Program-made: the position numbers and the translations under genes
Shown here: positions 37,901 through 50,599 of the stretch, in pieces
Layout of the letters: each line of letters starts with the position of its first letter
Position numbering within the stretch: the first letter of the stretch is position 1
NCBI RefSeq assembly: GCF_038502225.1
Contig: NC_091292.1
Span: 51,123,444-51,187,443 of the forward strand
Direction: 5' to 3'
Source of the DNA: Cherax quadricarinatus
Lineage: Eukaryota > Arthropoda > Malacostraca > Decapoda > Parastacidae
Length of the DNA: 64,000 nucleotides
Notes under the pieces: model-generated
Told to the model about the DNA's origin: nothing
Database searches by the model: none
The model's input: only the letters and a program-made list of their open reading frames with translations

Positions 37901-38450
37901 CTTCGGCTTATAGAATTTAAATAATAATAAGTATCTTGCCTTCCAATTACTTGGTGTTCAGGTTCACTGGATTTCTGTATCTGTCTACATCAAACAATAC
38001 CATGTACATTCTTTGCTTTTCTTACCATGCATAATCTGTTAAATGGAATATTCTAGTTTTTCATCTCACACTTCGACTCAGTGAGCCTCAGTTTCACGAC
38101 TGAAATTTTAAACCTCAAAAATTTATTCTCTCGCCATGCAAAACTATCCTTCGACTGTTTATTCTAAAGTGTTCTTATTGTTCATTATTGCGTTGTTTTT
38201 CTCTGTGTTAAGTTTCATTACTTCGTATTTGCTGTCATCGGATTTCAGTAACATCATTTTTGCAATCTATTAAGTTGGTTTAGATCTTCATTTACTTCAA
38301 TACAGCTTTCCTCTTTACCTTTACCTTTACCTTTTCCTCTGCTTGAACTTTCCTACTTATTTTTGCATCGTCCAGGAAATTCGACAAATAAGAGACTACT
38401 ATTCCTGCTTTCTACATTTTTTAATGTATTCATTTATTCTTACTAATAAA
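37901..38450 (-). pseudogene. Possible old CR1-like LINE relic
   Basis: The plus-strand text TTAAGTTGGTTTAGATCTTC and TTTGCATCGTCCAGGAAATTC parallels the LINE-C segment around 42980-43070 (the region just after the RT active site). No open frame remains. Confidence 0.3.
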
Positions 38451-39369
38451 TTGCCTTACATACTGGCCTGCGAGTTCAGTTTGTGTTATACTCCACTATA
38501 TTGCACTCTAGTGATGGCTTGCACACAGACTGTGAGCATCTACGCACTCGCCTCACACATCAAGCATTATACTTACCAACTTGATTTACATATCAAAACT
38601 GATCTGTTGTTGGAGCTTTATGGAAAAGTCATTTTCCATAAAGCTCCAATTATTTTTTTTAATATTCCAACTATTTTGTTTTTAATAATCCTTCACCTTG
38701 GTTGTGAAACTGAATTGAGATATTAAATTACAATTTAATGAGGTAGATTTTCTGCTTCAAGGGCTTTATTGAAGCTCAGTGCAGCTTATTTTCATTCTCA
38801 TTTAATATTCTAGGTGATATTTCTTTTTGTCTTGTTACTTTTTAAGTTTAGGTCTGCCAGGCGTTGATGTTTCTCTTAGTTGTTTTTTGTTTATATGGCG
38901 TCTGTGATCACTAAAAAGTCTGGGTATTCTTTGTCTGCTTAATGTTTGGTCAATGCAATTATGTGTGTTCCATTGTGTTTGAAGTCTTTCTTTGCTACAT
39001 TTCTGCTTGATCTTGACTATCTTTTATATTGTTAACTATTGTAAGAAATATGTAGTCACATGTGTGTGAATGGACATAAGATGTGAATGGGAAATTTAGG
39101 GCGGGGAAGTTCCATGGACTGCGGTTATTAAGAGCAAAATGGGAGTTGTGGTTGAGGACAGGTGAGGATAAAGTTAACGGCATAATAGGAGAGGATCTGT
39201 GAGTGTGAGAACGACTGAGGGTTGGGAGTCAGGAGAGGGGAAAAGAAGAGCATTTAATGGATGAAGTTCAGGGAAAGTGTGAGAGTAACTTGGAGAATGA
39301 TGGGGAAACAGAGGAGGGTGAATTTAGGGCAGAATGTTGTGGAGGTGAAGGTGTGAATGGTGATCTCTT
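38451..39369. other. No gene recognised
   Basis: Includes a short inverted repeat GGAGCTTTATGGAAAA/TTTTCCATAAAGCTCC near 38612-38647, a perfect 16-bp-arm hairpin with a tiny loop. Confidence 0.4.
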
Positions 39370-40440
39370 CGGCTGTACTCATTTACTGTGTGATACTGGA
39401 CTGTAGTTTAAAGCTACCTGTTTGTTCCACTTTGATAACACTGGGACTATATTCGCTGTTTTCCAGGACTCATACAGCTGCACTGTTGCAGTTAACTCAT
39501 TGAAGCCGGTTGCTAGTGAGTCAGAGTTCCTCTACTCACTCTCGCAGAACCCACGAACAGCTGACTTCTCACATTGCCTTTCAGGTATCTATTCCACTCA
39601 GTAGTTACTTCACCTATCCTCCTATTGTATGTAATGTGTACAGCACTCGTTGATGCACTCTCCCTATTTGATTCTATGCCAGTATTTCTAATTCCACTGA
39701 TCATTCCTGATGAAGTCCTCCCATCTTCAGTATATAACCTGATATTTCACAGCTGCTTTCTTTCTGTCGTGGCTGTACATCAACTTTAGCTCATATTTAG
39801 CTTTCACTGTTATGTCATTCTCAAACTTCCGTTCAGGCTCTTTTTTTTACCCATGCATATTCATATCTCTTTTATTCACTTTTATGTTATCTAGCATTCT
39901 TGGTTTTCTGTATTTATTTCGTGCATGTGTGGTTTAACTTTTGCCTCTCTGCAGCTGTGGGTAAACTGTTAAATCACTATGTTCTTACCTGTGTTTCGTC
40001 AGCTTTTGGGTATGAATTTCTCATCTCCTTCCCGGCACTTTCCACCTGCACACTGTACACCATCATTACATTTGCTGTATTCTGTCTACTTCCTTTCCCG
40101 TGGAACACAGATTAGGAATTTCCAGATGACTCCATAGTCTTCTCACTTGAAGTTAGGTTTGTCTCTTGCTTCGCGCTCTGTTTCTCTCAACCTTCATATT
40201 CGAACTTCATTACTGCAAGGTCACTGGTTACACGGGGCAGCTCATTAGATTTTCCCAACTTAAGAAGTTTACCATTGCCACGTCCAGCAACTTTATTCTC
40301 CATGTTCCTGGTCCCTGGTGTGACTTAGGACTTTTTTCATTCTCTGTCCATATGGTTCATGTCTCCCAACAGTTTTAAATTGTTCACATGGGCTTTTCTA
40401 GCCTCGTCTACTATCATGACCACCATCGTTCTCGTGTGTT
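39370..40440 (-). mobile_element. LINE family C-like relic C0
   Basis: The block order matches the minus-strand LINE-C from the RT fingers (CTGTAGTTTAAAGC, near 39401) to the endonuclease GDFNH region (complement at about 40345-40410). It is diverged and without an open frame. It ends at the (GT)n tract that forms the tail of copy C1. Confidence 0.6.

Positions 40441-40534
<94 letters not shown>
40441..40534. repeat. (GT)n tract, (AC)n tail of LINE-C copy C1
   Basis: About 47 GT units joining C0 to the 3' end of C1. On the minus strand the element reads AGGTGAGTGTAC then (AC)n. Confidence 0.95.
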
Positions 40535-40537
<3 letters not shown>

Positions 40538-41494
40538 ACTCACCTATTTGTGGTTGCAAGGGTTGAGGCATAGCTCATGGCCCCGCCTCTTCGCTGATCG
40601 CTACTAGGTCCTCTCTCTCCCTGCTCCATGAGCTTTATCACACCTCGTTTTAAAACTATGTATGGTTCCCGCCTCCACTACGTCACTTGCCAGACTATTC
40701 CACTTCCTGACAACTCTATGACTGAAGAAATACTTTCTAACATATCTTTGACTCATCTGAGTCTTTAAGTTCCAATTGTGACCCCCTTCCAATTGTGTCT
40801 CATCTCTGGAACATCCTGTCTCTGTCCACTTTATCTATTCCTCGCAGTATTTTGTATGTCGTTATCATGTCTCGTCAGGCCGAGTTCCTTTAACCTTTCT
40901 TCATAGGACATTCCCCTAAGCTCTGGAACTAGCCTTGCTGCAAACCTTTGCACTTTCTCTAATTTCTTTACGTGCTTGAAAAGGTGTGGGTTCCAAACTG
41001 GCGCTGTAGACTCCAGTATGGGCCTGACGTACATGGCGTACAGAGTCTTGAACGATTCCTTACTGAGGTATCGGAACTCTATTCTCAGGTTCGCCAGGCG
41101 CCCATATGATGTAACAGTTATCTGGCTGATGTGGTGCTTTCGGCGATGTTCTCGGTATTATACTCACTCCAAGATCTTTTTCCTTCAGTGAGGTTTGCAG
41201 TCATTGGCCTTCTCCGATCTTCATGACTTTGCATTTGGCAGGGTTAAATTCGAGGAGCCAGCTGCTGAACCACGTGTCCAGCATGTCAAGGTCTCTTTGT
41301 AGTCCTGCCTGATCCTCATCTGATTTAATTCCCCTCATTAACTTCACATAATCTGCAAACAGGGACACGTCTGTTATGTCATTCACATATACCAAAAATG
41401 GCACTGGTCCTAGGACTGACTCCTGTGGAAACCCTCTCGTCACAGGCGCCCAGTGATACCTCATCCCGTACCATGACTGTTTCGAAGGCCTTCT

Positions 41495-41496
<2 letters not shown>
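40535..41496 (-). mobile_element. LINE-C copy C1
   Basis: CR1-like non-LTR element, 3' end at left. It encodes the RT C-terminus with frameshifts: VYVNDITDVSLFADYVKLMR (near 41345-41400, active site altered to FADY), WLLEFNPAKCKVMKIGEGQ, VRPILE and VPELRGMSYEERLKELGLT. It is cut at CTTCTTGCAG (41496), where the tail of C2 starts. Confidence 0.85.
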
Positions 41497-41529
<33 letters not shown>

Positions 41530-44500
41530 CACCTAATTGTGGTTGCAGCGGTCGAGTCATAGCTCCTGGCTCCGCCTCTTCACTGGTAGCTACCAGGTCA
41601 CTCACTCTCTGCTCCCCGAGCTTTATCATACCTCTTCTTAAAGCTATGTATGGATCCTGCCTCCACCATCTCCCTTTCCAGACTATTCCACTTCCTGACA
41701 ACTCTGTGACTGAAGAAATACTTCTTAACATCCCTGTGTCTGAGTCTTCAACTTCCCACTGTGACCCCTGGACGGTGTGTCCCATCTCTGAAACATCGTG
41801 TTCTTGTCAACCTTGTCGATTCCTCTCAGTAGTTCATATGTTGTTATCATGTCGTCGTCCCTGTTCCTCCTGTCCTCCAGTGTCGTCAGGTTAGTTTCCC
41901 TTAACCTCTCCTCGTAGGACATGTCCCTTAGCTCCGGGGCTAGTCTCGTTGCAAACCTTTGCACTTTCTCTAATTTCCTGTCGTGCTTGCCCAAGTGCTG
42001 CATATTCCAATATAGACCTGACGTACACGGTGTACAGAGTCCTGAACGACTCCTTACTGAGATGTCGGAAAGCTACTACTGTCTGAGGATCTCACCTTCA
42101 AGGATCACAACAGTCCTATCATATCTGCGAGGAAAATGATAGGATGGATAATGAGAACACTGAAGACAAGAGATGCCAAGCCACTGATGAGCCTTTTTAA
42201 ATCACTTGTTCTCTCTAGGCTGGAACACTGCTGTACATTGACATCTCCATTCAAGGCAGGTGAAATTGCAGATCTAGAGAGTGTACAGAGGATCAAACAC
42301 ATTAAATATTGGGAACGCTTGGAAGCGTTTGACCTGTACTCAGTGGAGCGTAGGCGACAGAGATACATCATAATCTACACCTGGAAAATCTTAGAGGGAC
42401 TGGTCCCTCATCTGCACAGAAAAATCACTCCATACGAAATCAAACGACTTGGCAGGCGATGGAACATACCCCCCAGTGAAAAGCAGGGGCGCCATTAGTA
42501 CACTAAGAGAAAATACAATAAGTGTCTGGGGCCTAAGACTTCTCAACAGACTCCCACCAACGATATGGTTGTCTTCAAGAGGGAGCTGGACAGATACCTA
42601 AAGCCGGTACCAGATCAGCCGGGCTGTGGTTCGTACATTGGACTACGTGAGGCCAGCAATAACAGCCTCGTTGATTAGACCCTCAGCCACAGGGAGACCT
42701 GGTCGTGGGCCGGGTCGTCGGGGCGTTGATCCCCGGAATACCCTCCAAGTAGACTCCAGGTAGGTAGGTAGTCGCTCATATGCTGCAGCAGTTATTTGGT
42801 TGATGTGCGTCTCAGGAGATATGTTCGGTGCTACAATCACCCCGAGATCCTATCTCTTGAGTGAGGTTTGTAGTCTCTGACCCCATAAAGTGTATCCTGT
42901 CTGCAGTCTTCTTTGCACTTCCCCGATCTTCATGACTTTGCACTTGGAGGTGTTGAACTCCAGGAGCCAGTTGTTAGACCAGGCCTGTAACCTGTCCAAA
43001 TCCCTTTGTTGTCCTGCCTGGTCCTTCTTCGACTGAATTCTTCTCATTAACTTCGCATCATTTGCAAACAGACACACTTCTGAGTCTATTCCTACAGTCA
43101 TGTCATTCACATATACCAGAAACAACACCGGTTCTGGAACTGTTCCCCGCTCGTCACACGCGCCCACTCCGACACCTAGTCATGTACCATGGCTCGCTGT
43201 TGCCTTCCTGTCAGGCATTCTCTTGTCCATTGCAGTGCCTTCTTAGTTATACCTGTCTGGTCCTCAAGCTCTTGCACTAATCTCTTGTGTGGATCTGTAA
43301 AAAAACTTTTTACAGACGAAGAAAATGCAATCTACCCACCCCCTCTCTCTCTTGTCTTACTGCTGTCCCCTTGTCATAGAACTCCAGGAGGTTTGTGACA
43401 TAGGATTTCTCGTCCCTGAATCCGCGCTGGTTGTTACATATAAACTCGTTCCTTTCTAGGTGTTCCACCACTCTTCTGCAGATAACCTTCTTCGTGACTT
43501 AACATACTATGTTAGTGATATTGGTCTGTAGTTTAATGCTCCAAGTCTGCCTCCTTTTTTAAAAATTGGGACTATATTTTCTGTTTTCCATACATCAGGT
43601 AATCGCCCTGTTTCGATAGATGTGTTGAAGATTGTTGTTCGTGGTACACAAAGCACCTCTGCACCTTCTCTGAGGACCTACGGAGAGATGTCTGGCCCCA
43701 TCGCTTTTGAGGCATCTAGTTTGTTTAGCAGCCTCTTCACCTCATCATCGGTTGTGTATTGTGCTCAGCACTTGATGGAGTACTCCACTGCTCCATGTTA
43801 TTGGAGTCCTTTCTGTCTCCACTGTGAAGACTTTAAATCTCATGTTGAGTTCCTCACATACTTCTCAGTCATTTCTGGTGAGCTCCCCTCCTTTCTTCTT
43901 CAGCCTGATTACCTGGTCCTTTACTGTAGATTTCTTTCTGATGTGACTGTACAACAGTTTTGGGTTGGACCTGGCTTTCGCTGCTATGTCATTTTCGTAT
44001 TATCACTGGGCCTCCCTCCTTACCTGTGCCTATTCATTTCTGGCTCATCGACTACTCTCCTTATTCTCCTGGGTCCTATGCCTCCTATATTTCTTTCATT
44101 CTCTACTGCATTTGGTGGTGTCCTCTTCACCTCCAGGTGAACCAAGGGCTCGCCCTCACCTTCTCGTTATGTCTGTTGCCCTTGGGTACAACCCTCTAAT
44201 CTGCTGCCTTGCAAATTGTTGTCACATTCTCCATCATCTCATTTACTGATTTCACTGCCAGTTCTTTGTCCCACTGAACTTCATAGAGGAAGTTGCTAAT
44301 GCCTGTGTAGTCCCCTCTCTTGTAGTTTGGTTTCATTCGCCCTGGCCTTCCTGCTTCCCTCTCCCATTATAACTCTATGTATTCAAAGCTCAGAACCACG
44401 TGATCGCAATCTCCGAGGGGCCTTTCGTATGTGATGTCCTCAATATCTGCACTCCTTAAGGTGAATACAAGGTGGATGCTGGTTCATCCTCTTCCCTCTC

Positions 44501-45321
44501 TCTCGTAGTGTCCTTAACATGTTAATGCAAGAGGTTTTTCAGTACCACCTTCAGCTCTTAGCCCTGTACGTTTCTGGGCCCCCATGTGGCTCCAGGTTTT
44601 CCCAGTCGATTTCTTGGTGATTGAAGTCACCCACAACTAGTAGCTTTGCCCTGCCAACATGGGCCCTTCTGGCCACTTCAGCCAGTGTGTCAACCATCTC
44701 TCTGTTACTCTCATCATATTCTTATCTTGACCTCCAGCTTATCTTGACCTCATTGCCATTACCACCTTGGGACCTCCAGTCTGAAGTGTTCCTGTTATGT
44801 AGTCTGTTGCTTCTCTTCTGTCTCCTCTCTCCATCTCCTCAAAATTCCATTGGTTTTTGATGAGCAGTGCAACTTTTTAACCCCATCCCCCCACCTGTTC
44901 CCTCTGTCTTTTCTCAGGATCTGATAACCAGTTGGAAAGATGGCATTTTTTATTCCCGAGGGCTTGGTATCTGTGAGGCCTATAATATCTGGTGACGCCT
45001 CAGTGATTTTTTCGTGCCACTCCTCCCACTTATTCGTTATACTATCAGTGTTGGAGTACCATACCTTCAGTTTCGTCTCCAACACTGCATTACTGGGGAC
45101 CTGGCAGGGTGCTATGGGATTCTACTGCGTATTGTGGGGTGGGGGTTGTGAGTGTGAGGTGTGTGTTTGGTTCTGACGGTGGTTTTGTGGGTGTTTGCGC
45201 ATCCTGCTCCACTCAACTCCGATCGTTCTCTGCTGACTCTAGCCTTGTCTCTCTCTGTTGATTCCTTTAGCCATTTTTTTTTGTTTCCTGCAGGATCCTG
45301 TCACGCACTGTTTCTGTCTTG
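41497..45321 (-). mobile_element. LINE-C copy C2, split by LINE-D
   Basis: The (AC)n tail is at 41497-41524 and the body at 41525-42066 and 42776-45321. Relics in 3' to 5' order: VPELRDMSYEERLRE (near 41920), VCLFANDAKLMRRIQSKKDQ (near 43060), the RT fingers region (near 43500-43700) and the endonuclease start LKVWYSNTDSITNKWEEWHE (near 45050). Many frameshifts. LINE-D lies in the gap, with about 25 target bases missing. Confidence 0.85.
42067..42775 (+). mobile_element. LINE family D, 3' fragment
   Basis: Encodes an RT C-terminal region: MIGWIMRTLKTRDAKPLMSL, SLVLSRLEHCC, YWERLEAFDLYSVERRRQRY and IIIYTWKILEGLVPHL, followed by FKRELDRYLKPVPDQPGC in a shifted frame. It ends in TCCAGGTAGGTAGGTAG. 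It is a second CR1-like family, in opposite orientation to LINE-C. Confidence 0.75.
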
Positions 45322-45356
45322 AAAAGTGTGTATGTGTGTGTGTGTGTATGTGTGTG

Positions 45357-45422
<66 letters not shown>

Positions 45423-45432
45423 TGTTTGTGTG

Positions 45433-45510
<78 letters not shown>
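45322..45510. repeat. (GT)n tract, tail of LINE-C copy C3
   Basis: Long GT run with GTTTGTG and GAGTGTGAG interruptions. It joins the 5' end of C2 to the 3' end of C3. Confidence 0.95.
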
Positions 45511-45514
<4 letters not shown>

Positions 45515-46088
45515 CACCTAGTTGTACTCACCTAGTTGAGGTTGCGGGGGTCGAGTCCGAGCTCCTGGCCCCGCCTCTTCACTGATCGCTACTAGGTCAC
45601 TCTCCCTGAGCCGTGAGCTTTATCATACCTCTGCTTAAAGCTATGTATGGATCCTGCCTCCACTACATCGCTTCCCAAACTATTCCACTTACTGACTACT
45701 CTGTGGCTGAAGAAATACTTCCTAACATCCCTGTGATTCATCTGTGTCTTCAGCTTCCAACTGTGTCCCCTTGTTACTGTGTCCAATCTCTGGAACATCC
45801 TGTCTTTGTCCACCTTGTCAATTCCCCTCAGTATTTTGTATGTCGTTATCATGTCCCCCCTATCTCTCCTGTCCTCCAGTGTCGTCAGGTTGATTTCCCT
45901 TAACCTCTCCTCGTAGGACATACCTCTTAGCTCTGGGACTAGTCTTGTTGCAAACCTTTGCACTTTCTCTAGTTTCTTCACGTGCTTGGCTAGGTGTGGG
46001 TTCCAAACTGGTGCCGCATACTCCAATATGGGCCTAACATACACGGTGTACAGGGTCCTGAATGATTCCTTATTAAGATGTCGGAATG

Positions 46089-46090
<2 letters not shown>
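45511..46090 (-). mobile_element. LINE-C copy C3
   Basis: Only the last part of the ORF and the 3' UTR: VRPILEYAAPVWNPHLAKHV through RKYFFSHRVVSKWNSLGSDV, open over 150 codons (45592-46044). The 3' end carries a doubled AACTAGGTGAGTAC unit. Truncated at GATGTCGGAATGCT (46090). Confidence 0.9.
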
Positions 46091-46141
<51 letters not shown>

Positions 46142-46692
46142 CACCTATTTGTGGTTGCAGGGGTCGAGTCATAACTCCTTGCTCCGCCTCTTCACTGACT
46201 GCTACTAGGTCCTCTCTCTCTCTGCTCCATGAGCTTTATCAAAACTCGCCTTAAAACTATGTATGGTTCCTGCCTCCACTACGTCTAGGCTATTCCACTG
46301 CCTGACAACTGTTTGACTGAAGAAATACTTCCTAACATCCCTTTGACTCATCCGAGTCTTCAGCTTCCAATTGTGACCTCTTGTTTCTGTTTATTATCTC
46401 TGGAACATCCTGTCTTTGTCCACCTTATCTATTCCGCGCAGTATTTTATATGTTGTATTCATGTCTCCCCTGACTCTCCTCTCCTCCAGTGTCGTCAGGC
46501 CAATTTCCCTTAACCTTTCTTCGTAGGACAATCCCCATTGCTCTGGGACTAGTCTCGTTGCAAACCTTTGCACTTTCTCTAATTTCTTGACGTGCTTGAC
46601 CAGATTCCAAACTGGTGCTGCATACTCCAGGATGGCCCTGACGTATATGGTGTAGAGAGTCTTGAACGATTGCTTACTGAGGTATCGGAACG

Positions 46693-47729
46693 CTATCCTA
46701 GGTTCGCCAGACGCCCGTACAGTGCAGCAGTTATCTGATTGATGTGCACCTCAGGAGATGTGCTCGGTATTATACTCACCCCAAGATCTTTTTTCCTGAG
46801 TGAGGTTTGCAGTCTTTGGCCACCTAGACTATACTGTGTCTGCGGTCTTCTTTGCCCTTCCCCGATTTTCATGACTTTGAATTTGACGGGGTTAAATTCA
46901 AGGAGCCAGTTGCTGGACCAGGCTTGTAGCCTGTCCAAGTCTCTTTGTAGTCCTGTCTGATCCTCGACCGATTTGATTCTTCTCATTAACTTCACATCAT
47001 CTGCAAACAAGGAAACTGCTGAGTCTATCCATTCCGTTATGTCATTCCCATTTAAAAAAATAGCACAGGGCCTAGGACTGACCGCTGTGGAACCCCGCTT
47101 GTCACAGGCGCCCACTTTGATACCTCGTCACGTACCATGACTCGTTGTTGCTTCCCTGTCACGTATTCTCTGATCCATTGCAGTGCCTTACCTGTTATGT
47201 GTGCTTGATCCTCTAGCTTTTGCATTAACCTCTTGTGAGGAACTGTGTCGAAGGCCTTCTTGCAGTCCAAGAAAATGCAGTCTATCCACCCCTTTCTCTC
47301 TTGTCTTACTTCTGTCACCTTGGCATAAAACTCCAGCAGGTCTGTAACACAGGATTTTCCTTCCATGAAACCATAATGGTTGTCGATTATACACTTGTTT
47401 CTTTCCAGGTGCTCCACCACTCTCCTCCTGATGATCTTCTCCATGCCTTTGTATACTATACACGTTAGTGACACAGGTCTGTAGTTTAATGCCTCGTGTC
47501 TGTCTCCTTTTTTAAAAATTGGGACTACATTTGCCATCTTCCATACCTCAGGTAGTTGCCCAGTTTCAATGGATGCGTTGAAGATATTTGTTAGTGACAC
47601 ACATAGCATCTCTGCTCCCTCTGTAAGGACCCACGGAGAGATGTTGTCTGGTCCCACTGCCTTTGAGGTGTCAAGTTCACATAGCAGCTTCTTCACCTCC
47701 TCCTCGATTATGTGTACCTCATCCAGCAC
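46693..47729 (-). pseudogene. LINE-C4 reverse transcriptase, frameshifted
   Basis: Order on the minus strand: LDTSKAVGPDNISPWVLTEG, VVPIFKKGDRHEALNYRPVS, DNHYGFMEGKSCVTDLLEFY, CIFLDCKKAFDTVPH, VTSGVPQRSVLGPVLFF, then a frame change to SLFADDVKLMRRIKSVEDQT with the catalytic FADD. WLLEFNPVKFKVMKIGEGQ follows. These are the standard non-LTR RT blocks. The element would act in the nucleus on its own RNA. Confidence 0.85.
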
Positions 47730-48560
47730 TTGTTGGTGTACCTCCCTGTTCTGATTTCTGGAGTCCTACCTGTTTTCACTGTAAATACTTCTTTAAATCT
47801 CATGTTGAGCTCCTCACATAACTCTTGGTCATTTCTTGTGAACTCCCCACTATCCTTCCTCAGTCTGATTACCTGGTCCTTGACTGTTGCTTTCCTCCTG
47901 ATGTGGTTATACAACAGCTTCGGGTCACACTTGACTTTCGATGCTATGTCATTTTCGTATTGTCGCTGAGTCTCCCTCTTCATCTGTGCATATTCGTTTC
48001 TGGCTTTTCGGCTGATCTCTTTATTTTCCTAGGTCCTTTGTCTTCTGTACCTTTTCCATTCTCTAGTACACCTAGTTTTTGCCTCCCTACACCTTTGGGT
48101 GAACCAAGGACTCGTTCTGGTCTTCCGATTATTTCAGTTTCCCATGGGAACAAACCACTTCTCTGCCTCCTTGCATTTTGTTGCGACATAGTCCATCATT
48201 TCTTTTACTGGTTTTCCTGCCAGATCTCTCTCCCACTGAACGTCTTGCAGAAAGTTCCTCATGCCTGTGAAGTCCCCTCCCCCTTTCGTAGTTTGGTTTC
48301 TCTCATCCTATTTCTGTTACTCTCTCCACTTGTACCTTAACTATGTAGTCAAAGCACAGAAGCATATGATCACTAGCTCCAAGGGGCCTTTCTTACATGA
48401 TATCCTCGATGTCCGAGCTACTCGAGGTGAATACAAAGTCCAGTCTTCCTGGATCATCCTCACCTCTCTCTCTGGTAGTGTCTCTAGCATGTTGATGCAT
48501 GAGGTTTTCCAGTACCACATCCATCATCTTGGCTCTCCATGTTTCGGGACTTCCATGGGG

Positions 48561-49178
48561 CTACAAGTTTTCCCAGTCAATCTCCTTGTGATTGAAATCA
48601 CCCATAACTAGTAACTTTTCTCCCCCCATGTGAGCTCTTCTGGCCACCTCGGCTAGTGTGTCGATCATTGCTCTGTTGGTCTCGTCGTATTCTTCTCTTG
48701 GCCTCCTGCAGTTCGGTGGCGGGTTGTACATTGCTGCAATTACCACCTTATGGCCCTCAGACTGGATTGTTCCTACTAAGTAGTCCCTTTCGCCCATTCC
48801 ATCCATTCCTTCCATTTCCCTAAAACCCCACCAGTTTTTAATGAACAGTGCAACTCCTCCTACCCCTCTCCTCCCTCTATCTTTCCTGAGGATTTGATAT
48901 CCGGGTGGAAAGATTGCATCTGTTATCATCCTGGTGAGTTTTATTTCTGTGAGTGCTGTTATGTCTGGGGATGCCTCCTTGATTCTTTCATGCGACTCCT
49001 CGCACTTATTTGTTATTCCGTCTGCATTTGTATACCACACCTTCAACTTCTTTTCTAAAACTGTGGTCTGGGGGGGTACGTTGGGGTTGGGGAAGTGGGA
49101 GACCTGATAAGGGACTATGGGTGGTTGCTGTGGGGGTAGAGTTTGTAATGAGGTGGGTGTGGGCATTGGATATGGCAT
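48561..49178 (-). pseudogene. LINE-C4 apurinic-type endonuclease domain
   Basis: 206 codons. A proline-rich start is followed by KLKVWYTNADGITNKCEE, ASPDITALTEIKL (the catalytic E of the TE motif), GGVALFIKN, AMYNPPPN and LLVMGDFNHKEIDWE (GDFN motif). This domain nicks target DNA to prime reverse transcription. It stops where the RT linker should continue, through a frameshift. Confidence 0.85.
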
Positions 49179-49285
49179 GTGTGTTTTGGATTAGAATGTT
49201 TGGTTGCATTGGGGTAGTCCTGGTTGGGGGGCTTCTGTAGGTGGTTGTGAGGGAGGTTGTGTTTGATCTTCCTCTTGAGTGTGTG

Positions 49286-49478
<193 letters not shown>

Positions 49479-50247
49479 ACTCACTTAGTTGTACTCACCT
49501 AGTTGAGGTTGCGGGGGTCGAGTCCAAGCTCCTGGCTCCGCCTCTTCACTGGTCGCTACTAGGTCACTCTCCCTGAACCGTGAACTTTATCATACCTCTA
49601 CTTAAAGCTATGTATGGATCCTGCCTCCACTACATCGCTTCCCAAACTATTCCACTTCCTGACTACTCTGTGGCTGAAGAAATAATTCCTAACATCCCTG
49701 TGATTCATCTGTTTCTTCAACTTCCAACTGAGTCCCCTTGTTGCTGTGTCCCATCTCTGCAACATCCTGTCTTTGTCCACCTTGTCAATTCCTCTCAGTA
49801 TTTTGTATGTCGTTATCATGTCCCCCTATCTCTCCTGTCCTCCAGTGTCGTCAGGTTGATTTCCCTTAACCTCTCCTCGTAGGACATACCTCTTAGCTCT
49901 GGAACTAGTCTTGTTGCAAACCTTTGCACTTTCTCTAGTTTCTTTACGTGCTTGGCTAGGTGTGGGTTCCAAACTGGTGCCCCATACTCCAAAATGGGCC
50001 TAACGTAGACGGTGTACAGGGTCCTGAACGATTCCTTATTAAGATGTCGGAATGCTGTTCTGAGGTTTGCTAGGCGCCCATATGCTGCAGCAGTTATTTG
50101 GTTGATGTGCGCTTCAGGAGATGTGCCTGGTGTTATACTCACCCCAAGATCTTTTTGCTTGAGTGAGGTTTGTAAGCTCTGGCCCCCTAGACTGTACTCC
50201 GTCTGCGGTCTTCTTTGCCCTTCCCCAATCTTCATGACTTTGCACTT
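49479..50247 (-). mobile_element. LINE-C copy C5
   Basis: 3' end with doubled TACTCAC(C/T)TAGTTG unit. RT C-terminus in two frames: MKIGEGQRRPQTEYSLGGQS (49816-50235) and ITTYKILRGIDKVDKDRML (49598-49819). Truncated at GACTTTGCACTTG. Confidence 0.9.
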
Positions 50248-50390
50248 GTGTGTGTGTTTGTGTGTGTGTGTGTGTACTCCAATTTGTACTCACCTCTTTA
50301 TAGTTGCAAGGGTTGTTTCACAGAACCTGGCCCCACCTCTTTTCTGGTAATTACTAGGTCCACTCTCTCTCTGCTCCATGAGTGAATGTA
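50248..50390 (-). mobile_element. LINE-C copy C6, extreme 3' end
   Basis: (GT)n 50248-50275, then about 110 bases of the LINE-C 3' UTR (TTTGTACTCACCTCTTTATA to CTCTGCTCCATGAG). The shortest member of the array. Confidence 0.8.
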
Positions 50391-50570
50391 TTTTTGTGTG
50401 TAAGCATGTGTATGTGTGTAGGTGATGGACTGATTACATCATCTTCATTTCACTACTACACCTGCTGCTTTTGTATTTGACTGAAGAAGTCTACTGTGTA
50501 GACGAAACGTTTCAACCCTAAAAATACCTAACTTTTGCACATGTGTCTTAATCGTCAACTAGTCGGTATT
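50391..50570 (+). mobile_element. Foldback-type remnant FB4 with hammerhead-like motif
   Basis: The right part (50455-50560) parallels FB1: core CTGAAGA (50481-50487), stem II GTCTAC/GTAGAC with loop TGT, GAAA at 50504-50507, ACGT, and an end GCACATGTGTCTTAATCGTC. Stem I can form from TTGA/TCAA (50477-50480 with 50512-50515) plus GTAT/ATAC. The left limit is uncertain because it lies in GT-rich sequence. Confidence 0.55.
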
Positions 50571-50599
50571 TTATACCATTTCCAACATAACTCACATTG

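Larger units (their letters stand above)
46091..49285 (-). mobile_element. LINE-C copy C4, the longest copy
   Basis: The (AC)n tail is at 46091-46138; the body runs to about 49275. It contains both enzymatic domains of a CR1-like element: endonuclease (48561-49178) and reverse transcriptase (about 46690-47729). Several frameshifts, so it is not functional as read. It serves as the reference for aligning the other copies. Confidence 0.88.
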
